Made by a program: the position numbers and the translations under genes. This document shows positions 7,129 through 12,526 of a stretch of 12,526 nt of DNA, in pieces. The notes below the pieces were generated by a model. The model was given only the letters and a program-made list of their open reading frames with translations. It ran no database searches and was not told the DNA's origin. Every line of letters starts with the position of its first letter. Position 1 is the first letter of the stretch. Source of the DNA: Bacteroidaceae bacterium (GTDB taxonomy: Bacteria; Bacteroidota; Bacteroidia; Bacteroidales; Bacteroidaceae); the NCBI GenBank assembly GCA_900765575.1, contig CAAFRW010000297.1, positions 1 through 12,526 on the forward strand. Reading direction: 5' to 3'.

Positions 7129-7136
7129 CAAAAGTA
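7129..7136 (-). promoter_or_regulatory. Candidate -7 box for the Dlt-like operon
   Basis: The minus strand reads TACTTTTG, a perfect TAnnTTTG element, placing the start site near 7122 and giving a leader of about 150 nt before the ATG at 6972. No clear -33 TTTG is present; that region is instead occupied by the inverted repeat at 7154-7176. No other perfect -7 box was found in 6973-7372 on this strand. Confidence 0.45.
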
Positions 7137-7153
7137 GAAGGAAAAAGCGTGGG

Positions 7154-7176
7154 ATGTATATTTTTATGATATACAT
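7154..7176. promoter_or_regulatory. Perfect 8-bp inverted repeat upstream of the Dlt-like promoter
   Basis: ATGTATAT (7154-7161) and ATATACAT (7169-7176) are perfect inverted arms with a 7-bp spacer. The site covers roughly -32 to -54 relative to the predicted start near 7122, the usual place for an activator or repressor. A hairpin role is less likely because no GC pairs stabilise it. Confidence 0.4.
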
Positions 7177-7210
7177 TTTGGAAGAGTGATTGTATATGCG
7201 TACATGCTTT

Positions 7211-7234
7211 GTTCACAGAGGGTTAACTGTGAAC
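7211..7234. promoter_or_regulatory. Second perfect 8-bp inverted repeat in the regulator/operon gap
   Basis: GTTCACAG (7211-7218) and CTGTGAAC (7227-7234) flank an 8-nt spacer. It lies 139 nt after the end of the TPR regulator and about 75 bp upstream of the candidate -7 box. No U-run follows on the minus strand, so it is not an obvious terminator for the regulator; it may be an operator or a processing hairpin. The rest of the 400-bp gap 6973-7372 holds no gene that I can see. Confidence 0.35.
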
Positions 7235-7372
7235 TGTATATTGAAATAGCTTTTTATTTAGATATACAGGTTAGTTAAAATGCCTGAATTGTTTGTCGAA
7301 AGTTCGATGAGTTCCCCTTCTTTAAACGTTCTTTAAGAAAGAAGAGTGAAGGAACAAGCTTGAAATACGGAG

Positions 7373-9046
7373 CTAGAAAGCTTGTATAAATTCGTCGAAA
7401 GTTCCGCTTATATCCATCTTGCTGCGTAAACGTTGTTTACGTTGCGACACACTCCCTTTCTCTATATTGAATATCAAGGCAATAAGTTCTAACGGAAGTT
7501 CCATCTTAACCAGACAACAGAAGCGGATGTCCTCTTCTTTAAGCCCGGGAAAGGCTTCTTGCAGGCGTTGGGTGAAATCGGTGAAGCAAGCATTCGTATT
7601 GTCGTAGATGTGTTGCCATTCTTGTCCGCCCATGCGTATGTGCACGTTACTCTTGTTGTTATAGATAAGTGGGAGCGTAAGCAGATTCAGCTTCCTGAAG
7701 TAATTGAGTTTGAGTTCCGAGAGCTCCAAGTCTTTTTGTTTCAGTGTGGTCTGTTCCTGTAACAGACGGTTTTCGGCTTCCATCTTTTGCTGTTGCAGGA
7801 TGCTGCTCTTTAACTGTGCCGATTCGTACAGCAGTTTCGTTTTTAAACGCTTCCGGTGAAAGTAGATAGTCAGGCATATCAGTATCAGTAAAAGACCTGC
7901 TACAATTAAAACGCCTCTAAAAATAAGGTTCTGATGGAGCACCAGTCGGTATTCGGCATCCTCCATCTCCTGCTCTTCCTTGCTATATTCGCGTAAGGTC
8001 TGTAAGTGACTGGCGCGGGAGTCACGGCGTTGTTCACGCATGGAATCCATTTGCGAGATATAACCTTCCAAATACGAAAGAGCCTGCCGGGCATCTCCTG
8101 CGGCACGTTTCATCCGGTATAAACCGTGGTAAGCCCTGGCTTTGTTCTGATAGTCGGTCTCTTTGCCTCGGAGTACTTGCTCAAAATAGTATTGGGCCGA
8201 ATCTCTGCGTCCCGATTCCAGAAACGTTTCTCCTCTCAGTAAATTCCATTTATCAGAAGGGGTAGTTTGGAGCTGTCTCGCCTCATCCAACTGTTCCAGT
8301 GCTACCGCTACGGATTTCCGTCGTAGGTGGATATAGGCAAGATTTTCCAAACAGGCTATACGTTTCAGTGTATCCTCCGGCAGAATCTGGGCATACAAGG
8401 CCGATTGCAGTTTGAAAGCGTTTTCGTACTGCTCGTTCTTGAGATAGAATTTCGACAGGCAGTCCGACGATTCATAGATTAAGGTAGTGTCTGCTAAGGC
8501 ATACGCATACGAGAGTAATTTTTTCAGGCAACTGTCTGCTTTCTCATTAGCTCCTTGCATCTGGTATTCCGTACTTAAATAATAGTTTAGCCAGTAACCG
8601 AACTCTGCGTCATCTTTCAAATACTTGAAATATTTAGAGGCCTCCATAATGGTATCGGAAGCTCCTAATTGCCGATGTTGTTCGTGCATGATTTCCCCTC
8701 GTAACATATACAGGTAACCGATTTGGGCAGAATCGTTCGTGTTGAAACTGTAATAGCGGAGAGCCAGTCGGCTTAGCGAATCCGCGTCTTGCAGCTCGTC
8801 CTTATCAAGCAGGCATTCAGCCATCAGACTGTTGTAAAGGGCACGTTCTTTTTGGGTGGTTATATACGGAGAAATCTTTTGCAGGCGTGCGTAAACGGAG
8901 TCTGTCGGAATGGCGGAAAAGTGACTTTTTATCGTTTTTAGCCGGTCATAGTTCCATGTGTGGAGATAGCGTACACTTGTAATAACCAGTATGATGATAA
9001 GTATCAGGCCTCCTCCATAGTAATAGATACGTTTGGGTATGTGCAT
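7373..9046 (-). CDS. TPR-containing membrane regulator with C-terminal helix-turn-helix
   Basis: From the ATG at 9046 the protein has 557 residues. Order: a short basic N-terminus, membrane segment 1 (about 10-26), a helical TPR-like region (about 35-365; for example ALYNSLMAECLLDKDELQDADSLSRLAL split over two helices, and GRRDSAQYYFEQVLRGK), membrane segment 2 (about 377-395, GVLIVAGLLLILICLTIYF) followed by basic HRKRLKTK, a coiled coil (about 399-450, Gln/Glu/Lys-rich), and a LuxR-like HTH (about 501-545, LKEEDIRFCCLVKMELPLELIALI then SVSQRKQRLRSKM). The positive-inside rule puts the TPR part in the periplasm and the HTH in the cytoplasm. This layout is common in Bacteroides one-component membrane regulators; the signal and targets are unknown. 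A TTG at 9079 opens the same frame but lies inside the predicted -7 box, so I reject it as the start. AAGGAG directly abuts the ATG at 9046. It precedes the Dlt-like operon on the same strand and could control it; that link is inference. Confidence 0.8.
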   Translation of the reverse strand: MHIPKRIYYYGGGLILIIILVITSVRYLHTWNYDRLKTIKSHFSAIPTDSVYARLQKISPYITTQKERALYNSLMAECLLDKDELQDADSLSRLALRYYSFNTNDSAQIGYLYMLRGEIMHEQHRQLGASDTIMEASKYFKYLKDDAEFGYWLNYYLSTEYQMQGANEKADSCLKKLLSYAYALADTTLIYESSDCLSKFYLKNEQYENAFKLQSALYAQILPEDTLKRIACLENLAYIHLRRKSVAVALEQLDEARQLQTTPSDKWNLLRGETFLESGRRDSAQYYFEQVLRGKETDYQNKARAYHGLYRMKRAAGDARQALSYLEGYISQMDSMREQRRDSRASHLQTLREYSKEEQEMEDAEYRLVLHQNLIFRGVLIVAGLLLILICLTIYFHRKRLKTKLLYESAQLKSSILQQQKMEAENRLLQEQTTLKQKDLELSELKLNYFRKLNLLTLPLIYNNKSNVHIRMGGQEWQHIYDNTNACFTDFTQRLQEAFPGLKEEDIRFCCLVKMELPLELIALIFNIEKGSVSQRKQRLRSKMDISGTFDEFIQAF

Positions 9047-9076
9047 CTCCTTGTTGTGTTTTGTTTCTTGATACCG

Positions 9077-9084
9077 CAAATCTA
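9077..9084 (-). promoter_or_regulatory. Bacteroides -7 box for the TPR regulator
   Basis: The minus strand reads TAGATTTG, a perfect TAnnTTTG match. The start site would be near 9070, leaving a leader of about 24 nt before the ATG at 9046. No clear -33 TTTG is seen. The box sits immediately after the U-tract of the upstream terminator, so one unit ends where the next begins. It fixes the start of the regulator at 9046 and excludes the TTG at 9079. Confidence 0.6.
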
Positions 9085-9086
9085 GT

Positions 9087-9141
9087 AAAAAAACAGAAGC
9101 GGAGCTAAAAGGATTGTAAAAATATCCTTAAATCTCCGCTT
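9087..9141 (-). terminator. Intrinsic terminator of the outer-membrane barrel gene
   Basis: AAGCGGAG (9097-9104) pairs with CTCCGCTT (9134-9141), and a second stem is made by AAGGAT (9109-9114) and ATCCTT (9124-9129) across a small internal loop. On the minus strand the hairpin starts 23 nt after the stop codon at 9165-9167 and is followed by CTGTTTTTTT. A textbook Rho-independent terminator. Confidence 0.85.
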
Positions 9142-9164
9142 TTATGGTAAGAAGTAACGCTTCT

Positions 9165-9881
9165 TTAGAACATATAGCTCATAAAGAAGGTGAGGTTCGC
9201 ATTCCGGTCGTAGGCGTGTTGGGCGTAATGTATACGGCTTATTCCGTAGTCGTAACTAACGCCTAATTGGTAATGTTTGTATAACTCTACGCCTAATTTC
9301 ATTCCTACTCCCCACTCCAAGTTGCGGTTGAGGTGATGCTTAAAGGTATCGTATGAACTCTCTGTACTTGCTCCTCCGTTTATGCTTTCGGTATATTTGG
9401 TCTTTCCGAATAGTCCCATTGCTACATACGGACCGGCATCGACAAACAGTGCGAACCGGTCGTTGAAAGTCCATTTATAGCCGGCATGGATAGGGATGTG
9501 CAAATAATAAGCGTCCATTTTGGTGTCGGAAGCATAGTTATGTATGGTGGTATGCTCCGAAAGAAAGTCGTTAAAATAGTATACGCCTTGTTCGTGCGTA
9601 CGCAACAATAATAGCTTTGCTTCTCCGTCCAGGTACCAATGGTTAGGCGAGGTAGAGAGTGGCTTTTCCAACTTTACGCCAAGATGTCCGCCCCAGCGTC
9701 CCCTGTCATCAGACAAGTTCAGCGTATGGGCATTGTAACCGTTCACTCCGGCGGTGATTCCCCAACGTGCTTTGGGCTTGTTTCCTCCTTCTTGTGCCGC
9801 AAGAGGTAAAGAAGACAGGGTCAGAATAAAAGAAAGAAGTAGTATGCCTACTAATTGTTTGGTTAATCGTTTTGATTTCAT
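9165..9881 (-). CDS. Small outer-membrane beta-barrel (porin-family) protein
   Basis: From the ATG at 9881 the product has 238 residues. It begins with a signal peptide: basic MKSKRLTKQ, a hydrophobic core, and a cleavage site after LPLAAQ (about residue 27). The mature part alternates strands ending in aromatic residues, such as WGITAGVNGY, DAYYLHIPIHAGYKWTF, RFALFVDAGPYVAMGLFG, LEWGVGMKLGVELYKHYQLGVSYDYG, and closes with LTFFMSYMF, whose final Phe is typical of outer-membrane insertion. This fits the 8-strand PF13568/PF13505-type barrels of Bacteroidetes, whose roles are mostly unknown. A frame extension to 9989 would start upstream of the promoter at 9961-9968 and add an unlikely leader, so I take 9881. 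Own promoter and own terminator make it monocistronic. It is followed by the TPR regulator; a functional link is possible but unproven. Confidence 0.85.
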   Translation of the reverse strand: MKSKRLTKQLVGILLLSFILTLSSLPLAAQEGGNKPKARWGITAGVNGYNAHTLNLSDDRGRWGGHLGVKLEKPLSTSPNHWYLDGEAKLLLLRTHEQGVYYFNDFLSEHTTIHNYASDTKMDAYYLHIPIHAGYKWTFNDRFALFVDAGPYVAMGLFGKTKYTESINGGASTESSYDTFKHHLNRNLEWGVGMKLGVELYKHYQLGVSYDYGISRIHYAQHAYDRNANLTFFMSYMF

Positions 9882-9960
9882 AGTTTTACGTGTATTGATA
9901 ATTAAAAAGATTCCTTTTTGTTCTTGATAAGCTTGTCGACATTGCAATGAAAGAACGTTG

Positions 9961-9989
9961 CAAAGGTATGGTAAGAAATTGTTAATCAA
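9961..9989 (-). promoter_or_regulatory. Promoter of the outer-membrane barrel gene
   Basis: The minus strand shows TACCTTTG (9968-9961), a perfect -7 element, with TTG (9989-9987) 18 bp further upstream as a -33 element. The predicted start is near 9954, with a leader of about 73 nt to the ATG at 9881. Confidence 0.7.
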
Positions 9990-10124
9990 TACTTTTTGTA
10001 ATGTACATCTTTGTGCTCTGTTTGTATAAAGTTAATGGCTTTGTTTTTAGAGGATTAAAAGAGAATGGTATATCGGGTTCTTGCTTAGTGCAGATGTACA
10101 ACATGCTTAAAGAATCTGAAAAGG

Positions 10125-10226
10125 ATGGATAAAAGGAACTTGTTAGGAAACTGTGGTTTGTTTTTGATGTCTGCTCTGGTTACTGTATTAAAGCTTCTTC
10201 GGGACAATTGGATGGAATTGGCTTAA
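10125..10226 (+). CDS. Possible 33-residue hydrophobic small protein, or remnant
   Basis: ATG at 10125, TAA at 10224-10226. The peptide has a basic start (MDKRNLLGN), a hydrophobic stretch (about 6-25, with GLFLMSALVTVLKLL) and a polar tail (RDNWMELA). AAAAGG lies just before the ATG. The same frame continues after the stop without interruption to a TAG near 10420, reading for example WLLEDNDLCEPIKEDCL, so it could also be a broken gene with one nonsense codon. A hairpin at 10301-10344 would end a short transcript. I do not recognise a family. A frame of this length can arise by chance. Confidence 0.25.
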   Translation: MDKRNLLGNCGLFLMSALVTVLKLLRDNWMELA

Positions 10227-10300
10227 GAACGCCGTGGAGATTACAGATATTCGCTCAACTTAAATTGGTTATTAGAAGATAATGATTTGTGTGAACCGAT

Positions 10301-10344
10301 AAAAGAGGACTGTCTTACAGCAATAGAAATACAGACCCTCTTTT
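10301..10344 (+). terminator. Terminator-like hairpin in the gene-poor stretch
   Basis: AAAAGAGG (10301-10308) pairs with CCTCTTTT (10337-10344); a further CTGT/ACAG pairing extends the stem past a small bulge. A-run and U-run arms make it work-like on either strand. It shares the 12-mer AAAGAGGACTGT with the convergent terminator at 1141-1186 (opposite orientation), so it belongs to the same terminator type. Confidence 0.5.
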
Positions 10345-10359
10345 CAGCGTTTGAGCGAA

Positions 10360-10404
10360 GGAGTTCGAGAGAAGAACGGGACGTTTATCATACCTCTGAA
10401 CTCC
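10360..10404 (+). terminator. Second terminator-like hairpin
   Basis: GGAGTTC-GAG (10360-10369) pairs with CTCTGAACTCC (10394-10404) with one bulged base, over a 24-nt loop. It is followed on the plus strand by a T-rich tract (CCTGTTATTTTATTTAG). It lies 16 bp after the previous hairpin, so the two may act in tandem on a plus-strand transcript. Confidence 0.45.
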
Positions 10405-10579
10405 CCTGTTATTTTATTTAGTTTCTAAAGGTATATATATTTTTGTCACAGAACTTATAATCAAAGCTTTAACTCTCTAAACCCCCGATATTGACCCCTA
10501 AAGCTCTTATATGTATAGAACATTTTTGTCACCCTTTTTTCATTTTTCTTCCAAATGGCTGATGCTTAGTGGATAACAC

Positions 10580-10609
10580 TTGTTTGTGACCTTCTTTTCG
10601 TTACTTTTG
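10580..10609 (+). promoter_or_regulatory. Strong Bacteroides-type promoter ahead of the second repeat array
   Basis: A TTG -33 element (10580-10582), a 19-bp spacer and a perfect TACTTTTG -7 element (10602-10609). Transcription would start near 10616, 19 bp before the 22-bp array. No gene-sized frame follows before the nuclease gene, which has its own promoter. Confidence 0.6.
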
Positions 10610-10634
10610 CCGCGCTTGGCAACGCTTCTTTGGC

Positions 10635-10710
10635 GCACTACGTTTTCTTACTAGTTGCACAACGTCTTCTTACCAGTTGCACTATGTCTTCTTGTCGGTT
10701 GCAGTAGTGC
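10635..10710 (+). repeat. Second 22-bp tandem array, three units plus a partial unit
   Basis: Units start at 10635, 10657 and 10679; a 10-bp partial copy follows at 10701. The shared pattern is GCACTAyGTCTTCTTACyAG plus TT. The array is bounded by a 7-bp inverted repeat, GCACTAC (10635-10641) and GTAGTGC (10704-10710). It has the same period as the array at 2291-2444 and shares GTTGCACTAT with it (10676-10685 here, 2407-2416 there). Confidence 0.85.
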
Positions 10711-10813
10711 ATCAAGGCCATACGTCCTTATGAAATGGCTTAGTTGTACGGACGAAAGCGCTTCGTTGTAAGAGGAAATACCTAAGATTGTCGCTCTATC
10801 TAGGAGTTAAGTC

Positions 10814-10850
10814 AGGAGGTCTGCTTGTGGAGGCGGGGAGATGACCTCTT
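10814..10850 (+). terminator. Terminator-like hairpin ending the candidate RNA
   Basis: An 8-bp stem (AGGAGGTC with GACCTCTT, one G-U pair) over a 21-nt loop, followed by ATTTATTTCC. The tract is only moderately T-rich. It lies 75 bp upstream of the nuclease -7 box. Confidence 0.4.
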
Positions 10851-10924
10851 ATTTATTTCCCGGAAAGTGTTGTCCTGATGCGTAGTTTATTTAACATGAT
10901 GGACAAAGATGTAACAAAATCTTC

Positions 10925-10932
10925 TATCTTTG
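10925..10932 (+). promoter_or_regulatory. -7 box of the nuclease gene, inside a dyad
   Basis: TATCTTTG is a perfect TAnnTTTG element; the start site would be near 10939, about 90 nt before the ATG at 11030. ACAAAGAT (10903-10910) and ATCTTTGT (10926-10933) form a perfect inverted repeat with 15 bp between, covering the -33 to -7 region. The dyad could be an operator, or reflect an overlapping weak minus-strand promoter. Confidence 0.6.
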
Positions 10933-11029
10933 TGCGTTAGAGAATGAAAGAATGAACTTCACAAATAGATTGAACCGATAGATGGTGTGATAAAGAGTTT
11001 GATAAACAATACATAATATAGAGTGACCT

Positions 11030-12124
11030 ATGACAAAATCAATAAACATATTAGATAATGATTACAAGAAATGGGTGAAGGAACTCGCCTTACGCTATCG
11101 AAATAGTCAAATCAAGGCATCTGTTAAAGTTAATACTGAATTATTAAAATATAATTGGGCGCTTGGTCGTGATATTGTTGAATTGAATGTGGAACAACGA
11201 TGGGGTGAGAGTGTCATTACACAGTTAAGTAAGGACTTGTGTAGAGCTTTGCCGGATGTACAAGGACTTTCTAAAACCAATATTTATTATTGTAGAAAGT
11301 TCTATCTGCTTTACAAAGGTTTAGCAGAGTCTTTCCACCAAATTGAGGGAAAAAATAATGAAGATGAATTTTTCCACCAACTTGGTGGAATATTTGAGGT
11401 ACCTTGGAGGCACCATTGTCTTATAATGGATAAAGTGAAAGGTGACGTTAACAAAGCCTTATTCTACATATCACAAACTATAGAAAATGGCTGGAGCCGT
11501 GCAATGCTTCTGAATTGGATAGACACGGGTTTATACGAAAGACAAGGTAAAGCGTTGACCAATTTTAGATGCAGCTTACCCAAACCTGAAAGTGATTTGG
11601 CTAAAGAAATAACCAAAGACCCTTATAATTTCGCTTTTGCATGTATTACAGGTAAATATAATGAGCGTAAATTAAAAGATGCACTCCTGAATAATATCTC
11701 GAACTTTCTTATTGAGTTGGGCACGGGCTTTGCTTATGTCGGAAAGGAATATAGACTGAAAATGGGGGATGTAGAGAATTTCATTGATTTACTTTTTTAT
11801 AATATTAAACTACGCTGCTATGTAGTGATAGAAGTGAAAATTGAGAAATTCGACTCTCGTGACATCGGACAGATTGGTACTTATGTAACAGCTGTTAACC
11901 ATATACTCAGAGAAGAAGGTAAGGATAATCCTACTATTGGCCTACTAATTTGTAAAGGTAAGGATAATACGCTTGCTCAGTATGCCCTTGAATCGAGTAG
12001 CCAGCCCATAGGTATCTCTGAATATGAATTAGAAAAGTTTTATCCGGCAAAGGTAGAGGGCACTATACCAACCATTGCTGAGATTGAGGCAAATTTGAAC
12101 GAGAAGGAAGACTTGGAAGAATAG
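11030..12124 (+). CDS. YhcG/DUF1016 family PD-(D/E)XK nuclease-like protein
   Basis: A 364-residue protein of normal length for the family. The N-terminal domain (about 10-180, DUF1016_N) shows the usual YNWALGRDIVE...RWGESVITQLSKDL...GLSKTNIYYCRKFYLLY and ENGWSRAMLLNWI. The C-terminal YhcG domain (about 195-345) is a PD-(D/E)XK fold: ELGTGFAYVGKEYRL, then Asp253 in FIDLLFYN, Glu268-Val-Lys270 in VVIEVK, and Gln281/Tyr285 in IGQIGTYV. All core catalytic positions are kept. Family members are nucleases, or predicted nucleases, often found near restriction-modification or defence loci; none is visible here, so it is a solitary copy. Codon use is more AT-rich than that of its neighbours, consistent with transfer. 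It has its own promoter and lies 128 bp ahead of the pectate lyase gene on the same strand. Family firm, role unknown. Confidence 0.92.
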   Translation: MTKSINILDNDYKKWVKELALRYRNSQIKASVKVNTELLKYNWALGRDIVELNVEQRWGESVITQLSKDLCRALPDVQGLSKTNIYYCRKFYLLYKGLAESFHQIEGKNNEDEFFHQLGGIFEVPWRHHCLIMDKVKGDVNKALFYISQTIENGWSRAMLLNWIDTGLYERQGKALTNFRCSLPKPESDLAKEITKDPYNFAFACITGKYNERKLKDALLNNISNFLIELGTGFAYVGKEYRLKMGDVENFIDLLFYNIKLRCYVVIEVKIEKFDSRDIGQIGTYVTAVNHILREEGKDNPTIGLLICKGKDNTLAQYALESSSQPIGISEYELEKFYPAKVEGTIPTIAEIEANLNEKEDLEE

Positions 12125-12252
12125 TTGTCCGGAATTCATGTGTGAATTGAATTTGTCATACAAATAAATTAGCTATGATAGAATAGCTCATGTTCGGTAT
12201 ATCAACAGAAGTTCACTTCCATCGTTCAACAAACCGATAAATCAAAACTAAT

Positions 12253-12526
12253 ATGCATAAAGAAATGAAACAATTTGTATTTTGTATAATGTGTCTGTGC
12301 AGCCTCACGGTGGCGGCGCAGCTCCCGGCTTTTCCCGGTGCGGAAGGCTATGGGAAATATACTTCCGGCGGACGGGGTGGTAAAGTAGTGGTGGTAACGA
12401 ATCTGAACGATGCCGGGGAGGGAAGCCTCCGTTGGGCATTGGGTAAGAATGAACCTCGCATCATCGTTTTTGCCGTAAGCGGGTACATCGATTTGGAACG
12501 CCCGCTCGATATCAATAAAGGAAATG
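12253..12526 (+). CDS. Pectate lyase, polysaccharide lyase family 1 (5' part)
   Basis: The frame runs from the ATG at 12253 to the window edge; 91 residues are visible. A signal peptide (basic MHKEMKQ, hydrophobic core FVFCIMCLCSLTVAA, cleavage after AAQ at about residue 23) is followed by the hallmark Bacteroides PL1 opening FPGAEGYGKYTSGGRGGK, VVVVTNLND, GEGSLRWAL and IIVFAVSGYIDL. Such enzymes cut homogalacturonan by beta-elimination in the periplasm or at the cell surface. The catalytic Arg and calcium-binding Asp residues lie off-window. An ATG at codon 5 (12265) is an alternative start. The 128-bp gap before it shows no perfect -7 box, so it may rely on readthrough from the nuclease gene or on a regulated promoter of another type. 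It pairs in function with the protein at the left edge. Confidence 0.92.
   Translation, partial: MHKEMKQFVFCIMCLCSLTVAAQLPAFPGAEGYGKYTSGGRGGKVVVVTNLNDAGEGSLRWALGKNEPRIIVFAVSGYIDLERPLDINKGN

Larger units (their letters stand above)
10616..10858 (+). ncRNA. Candidate noncoding RNA carrying the 22-bp repeats
   Basis: The span is bounded by the promoter at 10580-10609 and by a hairpin (AGGAGGTC 10814-10821, GACCTCTT 10843-10850) followed by ATTTATTTCC. It includes the repeat array and no frame longer than about 13 codons that begins with ATG. CGTCC and GGACG near 10725-10755 could form an internal stem. The boundaries are inferred from the signals only; a long leader of the nuclease gene is the alternative. 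Confidence 0.3.
9990..11029. other. Gene-poor 1 kb stretch with hairpins, promoters and a repeat array
   Basis: No full-size gene is present between the barrel gene and the nuclease gene. The stretch holds a possible 33-codon hydrophobic frame (10125-10226), two stacked hairpins (10301-10404), an 11-bp direct repeat ATTTTTGTCAC (10439-10449 and 10522-10532), a good plus-strand promoter (10580-10609), a 22-bp repeat array (10635-10710), a terminator-like hairpin (10814-10850) and the promoter of the nuclease gene (10925-10932). Such content is typical of a decayed or regulatory region. A weak CATCTTTG at 10006-10013 on the plus strand, divergent from the barrel promoter, could serve the first part. 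Confidence 0.7.

Noticed and set aside
7305..7350. Terminator after the TPR regulator (CTTCTTT/AAAGAAG stem)
   Set aside because: The stem is AT-rich with a 14-nt loop and no U-tract follows on the minus strand, so I could not support it.
9882..9989. N-terminal extension of the barrel protein to 9989
   Set aside because: It would start upstream of the -7 box at 9961-9968 and place 36 non-signal residues ahead of a clear signal peptide.
10438..10445. Plus-strand TATTTTTG as a promoter
   Set aside because: It matches the -7 pattern but sits in a plain A/T run with no -33 element and no gene or defined RNA behind it.
9990..11029. Insertion sequence remnant
   Set aside because: I found no transposase motifs, terminal inverted repeats or target duplications; the inverted repeats present are short local hairpins.

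Overview
The window looks like chromosomal DNA of a gut Bacteroides or close relative (Bacteroidales). Several starts lie behind Bacteroides-type -7 boxes (TAnnTTTG: TATCTTTG, TACCTTTG, TACTTTTG, TAGATTTG) and recognisable Shine-Dalgarno sites are rare. The gene families also fit: DUF4957/DUF5123 surface protein, PL1 pectate lyase, TPR-HTH membrane regulator and a small outer-membrane barrel protein. The species cannot be fixed from this sequence alone.

Layout. The window opens in the 3' part of a plus-strand surface protein of pectin utilisation loci (to 1108) and closes in the 5' part of a plus-strand PL1 pectate lyase (from 12253). The 11 kb between them is mostly minus-strand and holds functions with no evident tie to pectin: a GNAT/YoaP-type acetyltransferase (1196-1957); a repeat-bearing gap (1958-2561); a four-gene Dlt-like operon read 6972 to 2562; a TPR-HTH membrane regulator (7373-9046); a small outer-membrane beta-barrel protein (9165-9881); a 1.1 kb gene-poor stretch with hairpins, promoters and a second repeat array (9882-11029); and a solitary plus-strand YhcG/DUF1016 PD-(D/E)XK nuclease-like gene (11030-12124).

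The most notable system is the Dlt-like operon, in the order adenylation enzyme, carrier protein, MBOAT, SGNH-like transferase, with gaps of 6, 3 and 16 bp. Every catalytic relay residue can be assigned: carrier Ser39, MBOAT His308, a C-terminal FIYLQF hexapeptide on the MBOAT (Tyr459) and Ser81 on the DltD-like protein. This fits the acyl-shuttle mechanism in which the tyrosine motif sits on the MBOAT instead of on a separate DltX microprotein. Bacteroidetes lack teichoic acids, so the acceptor must be another envelope polymer and is unknown. The adenylation enzyme carries seven degenerate 10-residue repeats inserted before its P-loop.

Two 22-bp tandem arrays, at 2291-2444 and 10635-10710, share the 10-mer GTTGCACTAT. 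The second lies directly behind a good Bacteroides promoter and ahead of a terminator-like hairpin, so it may be part of a short noncoding RNA.
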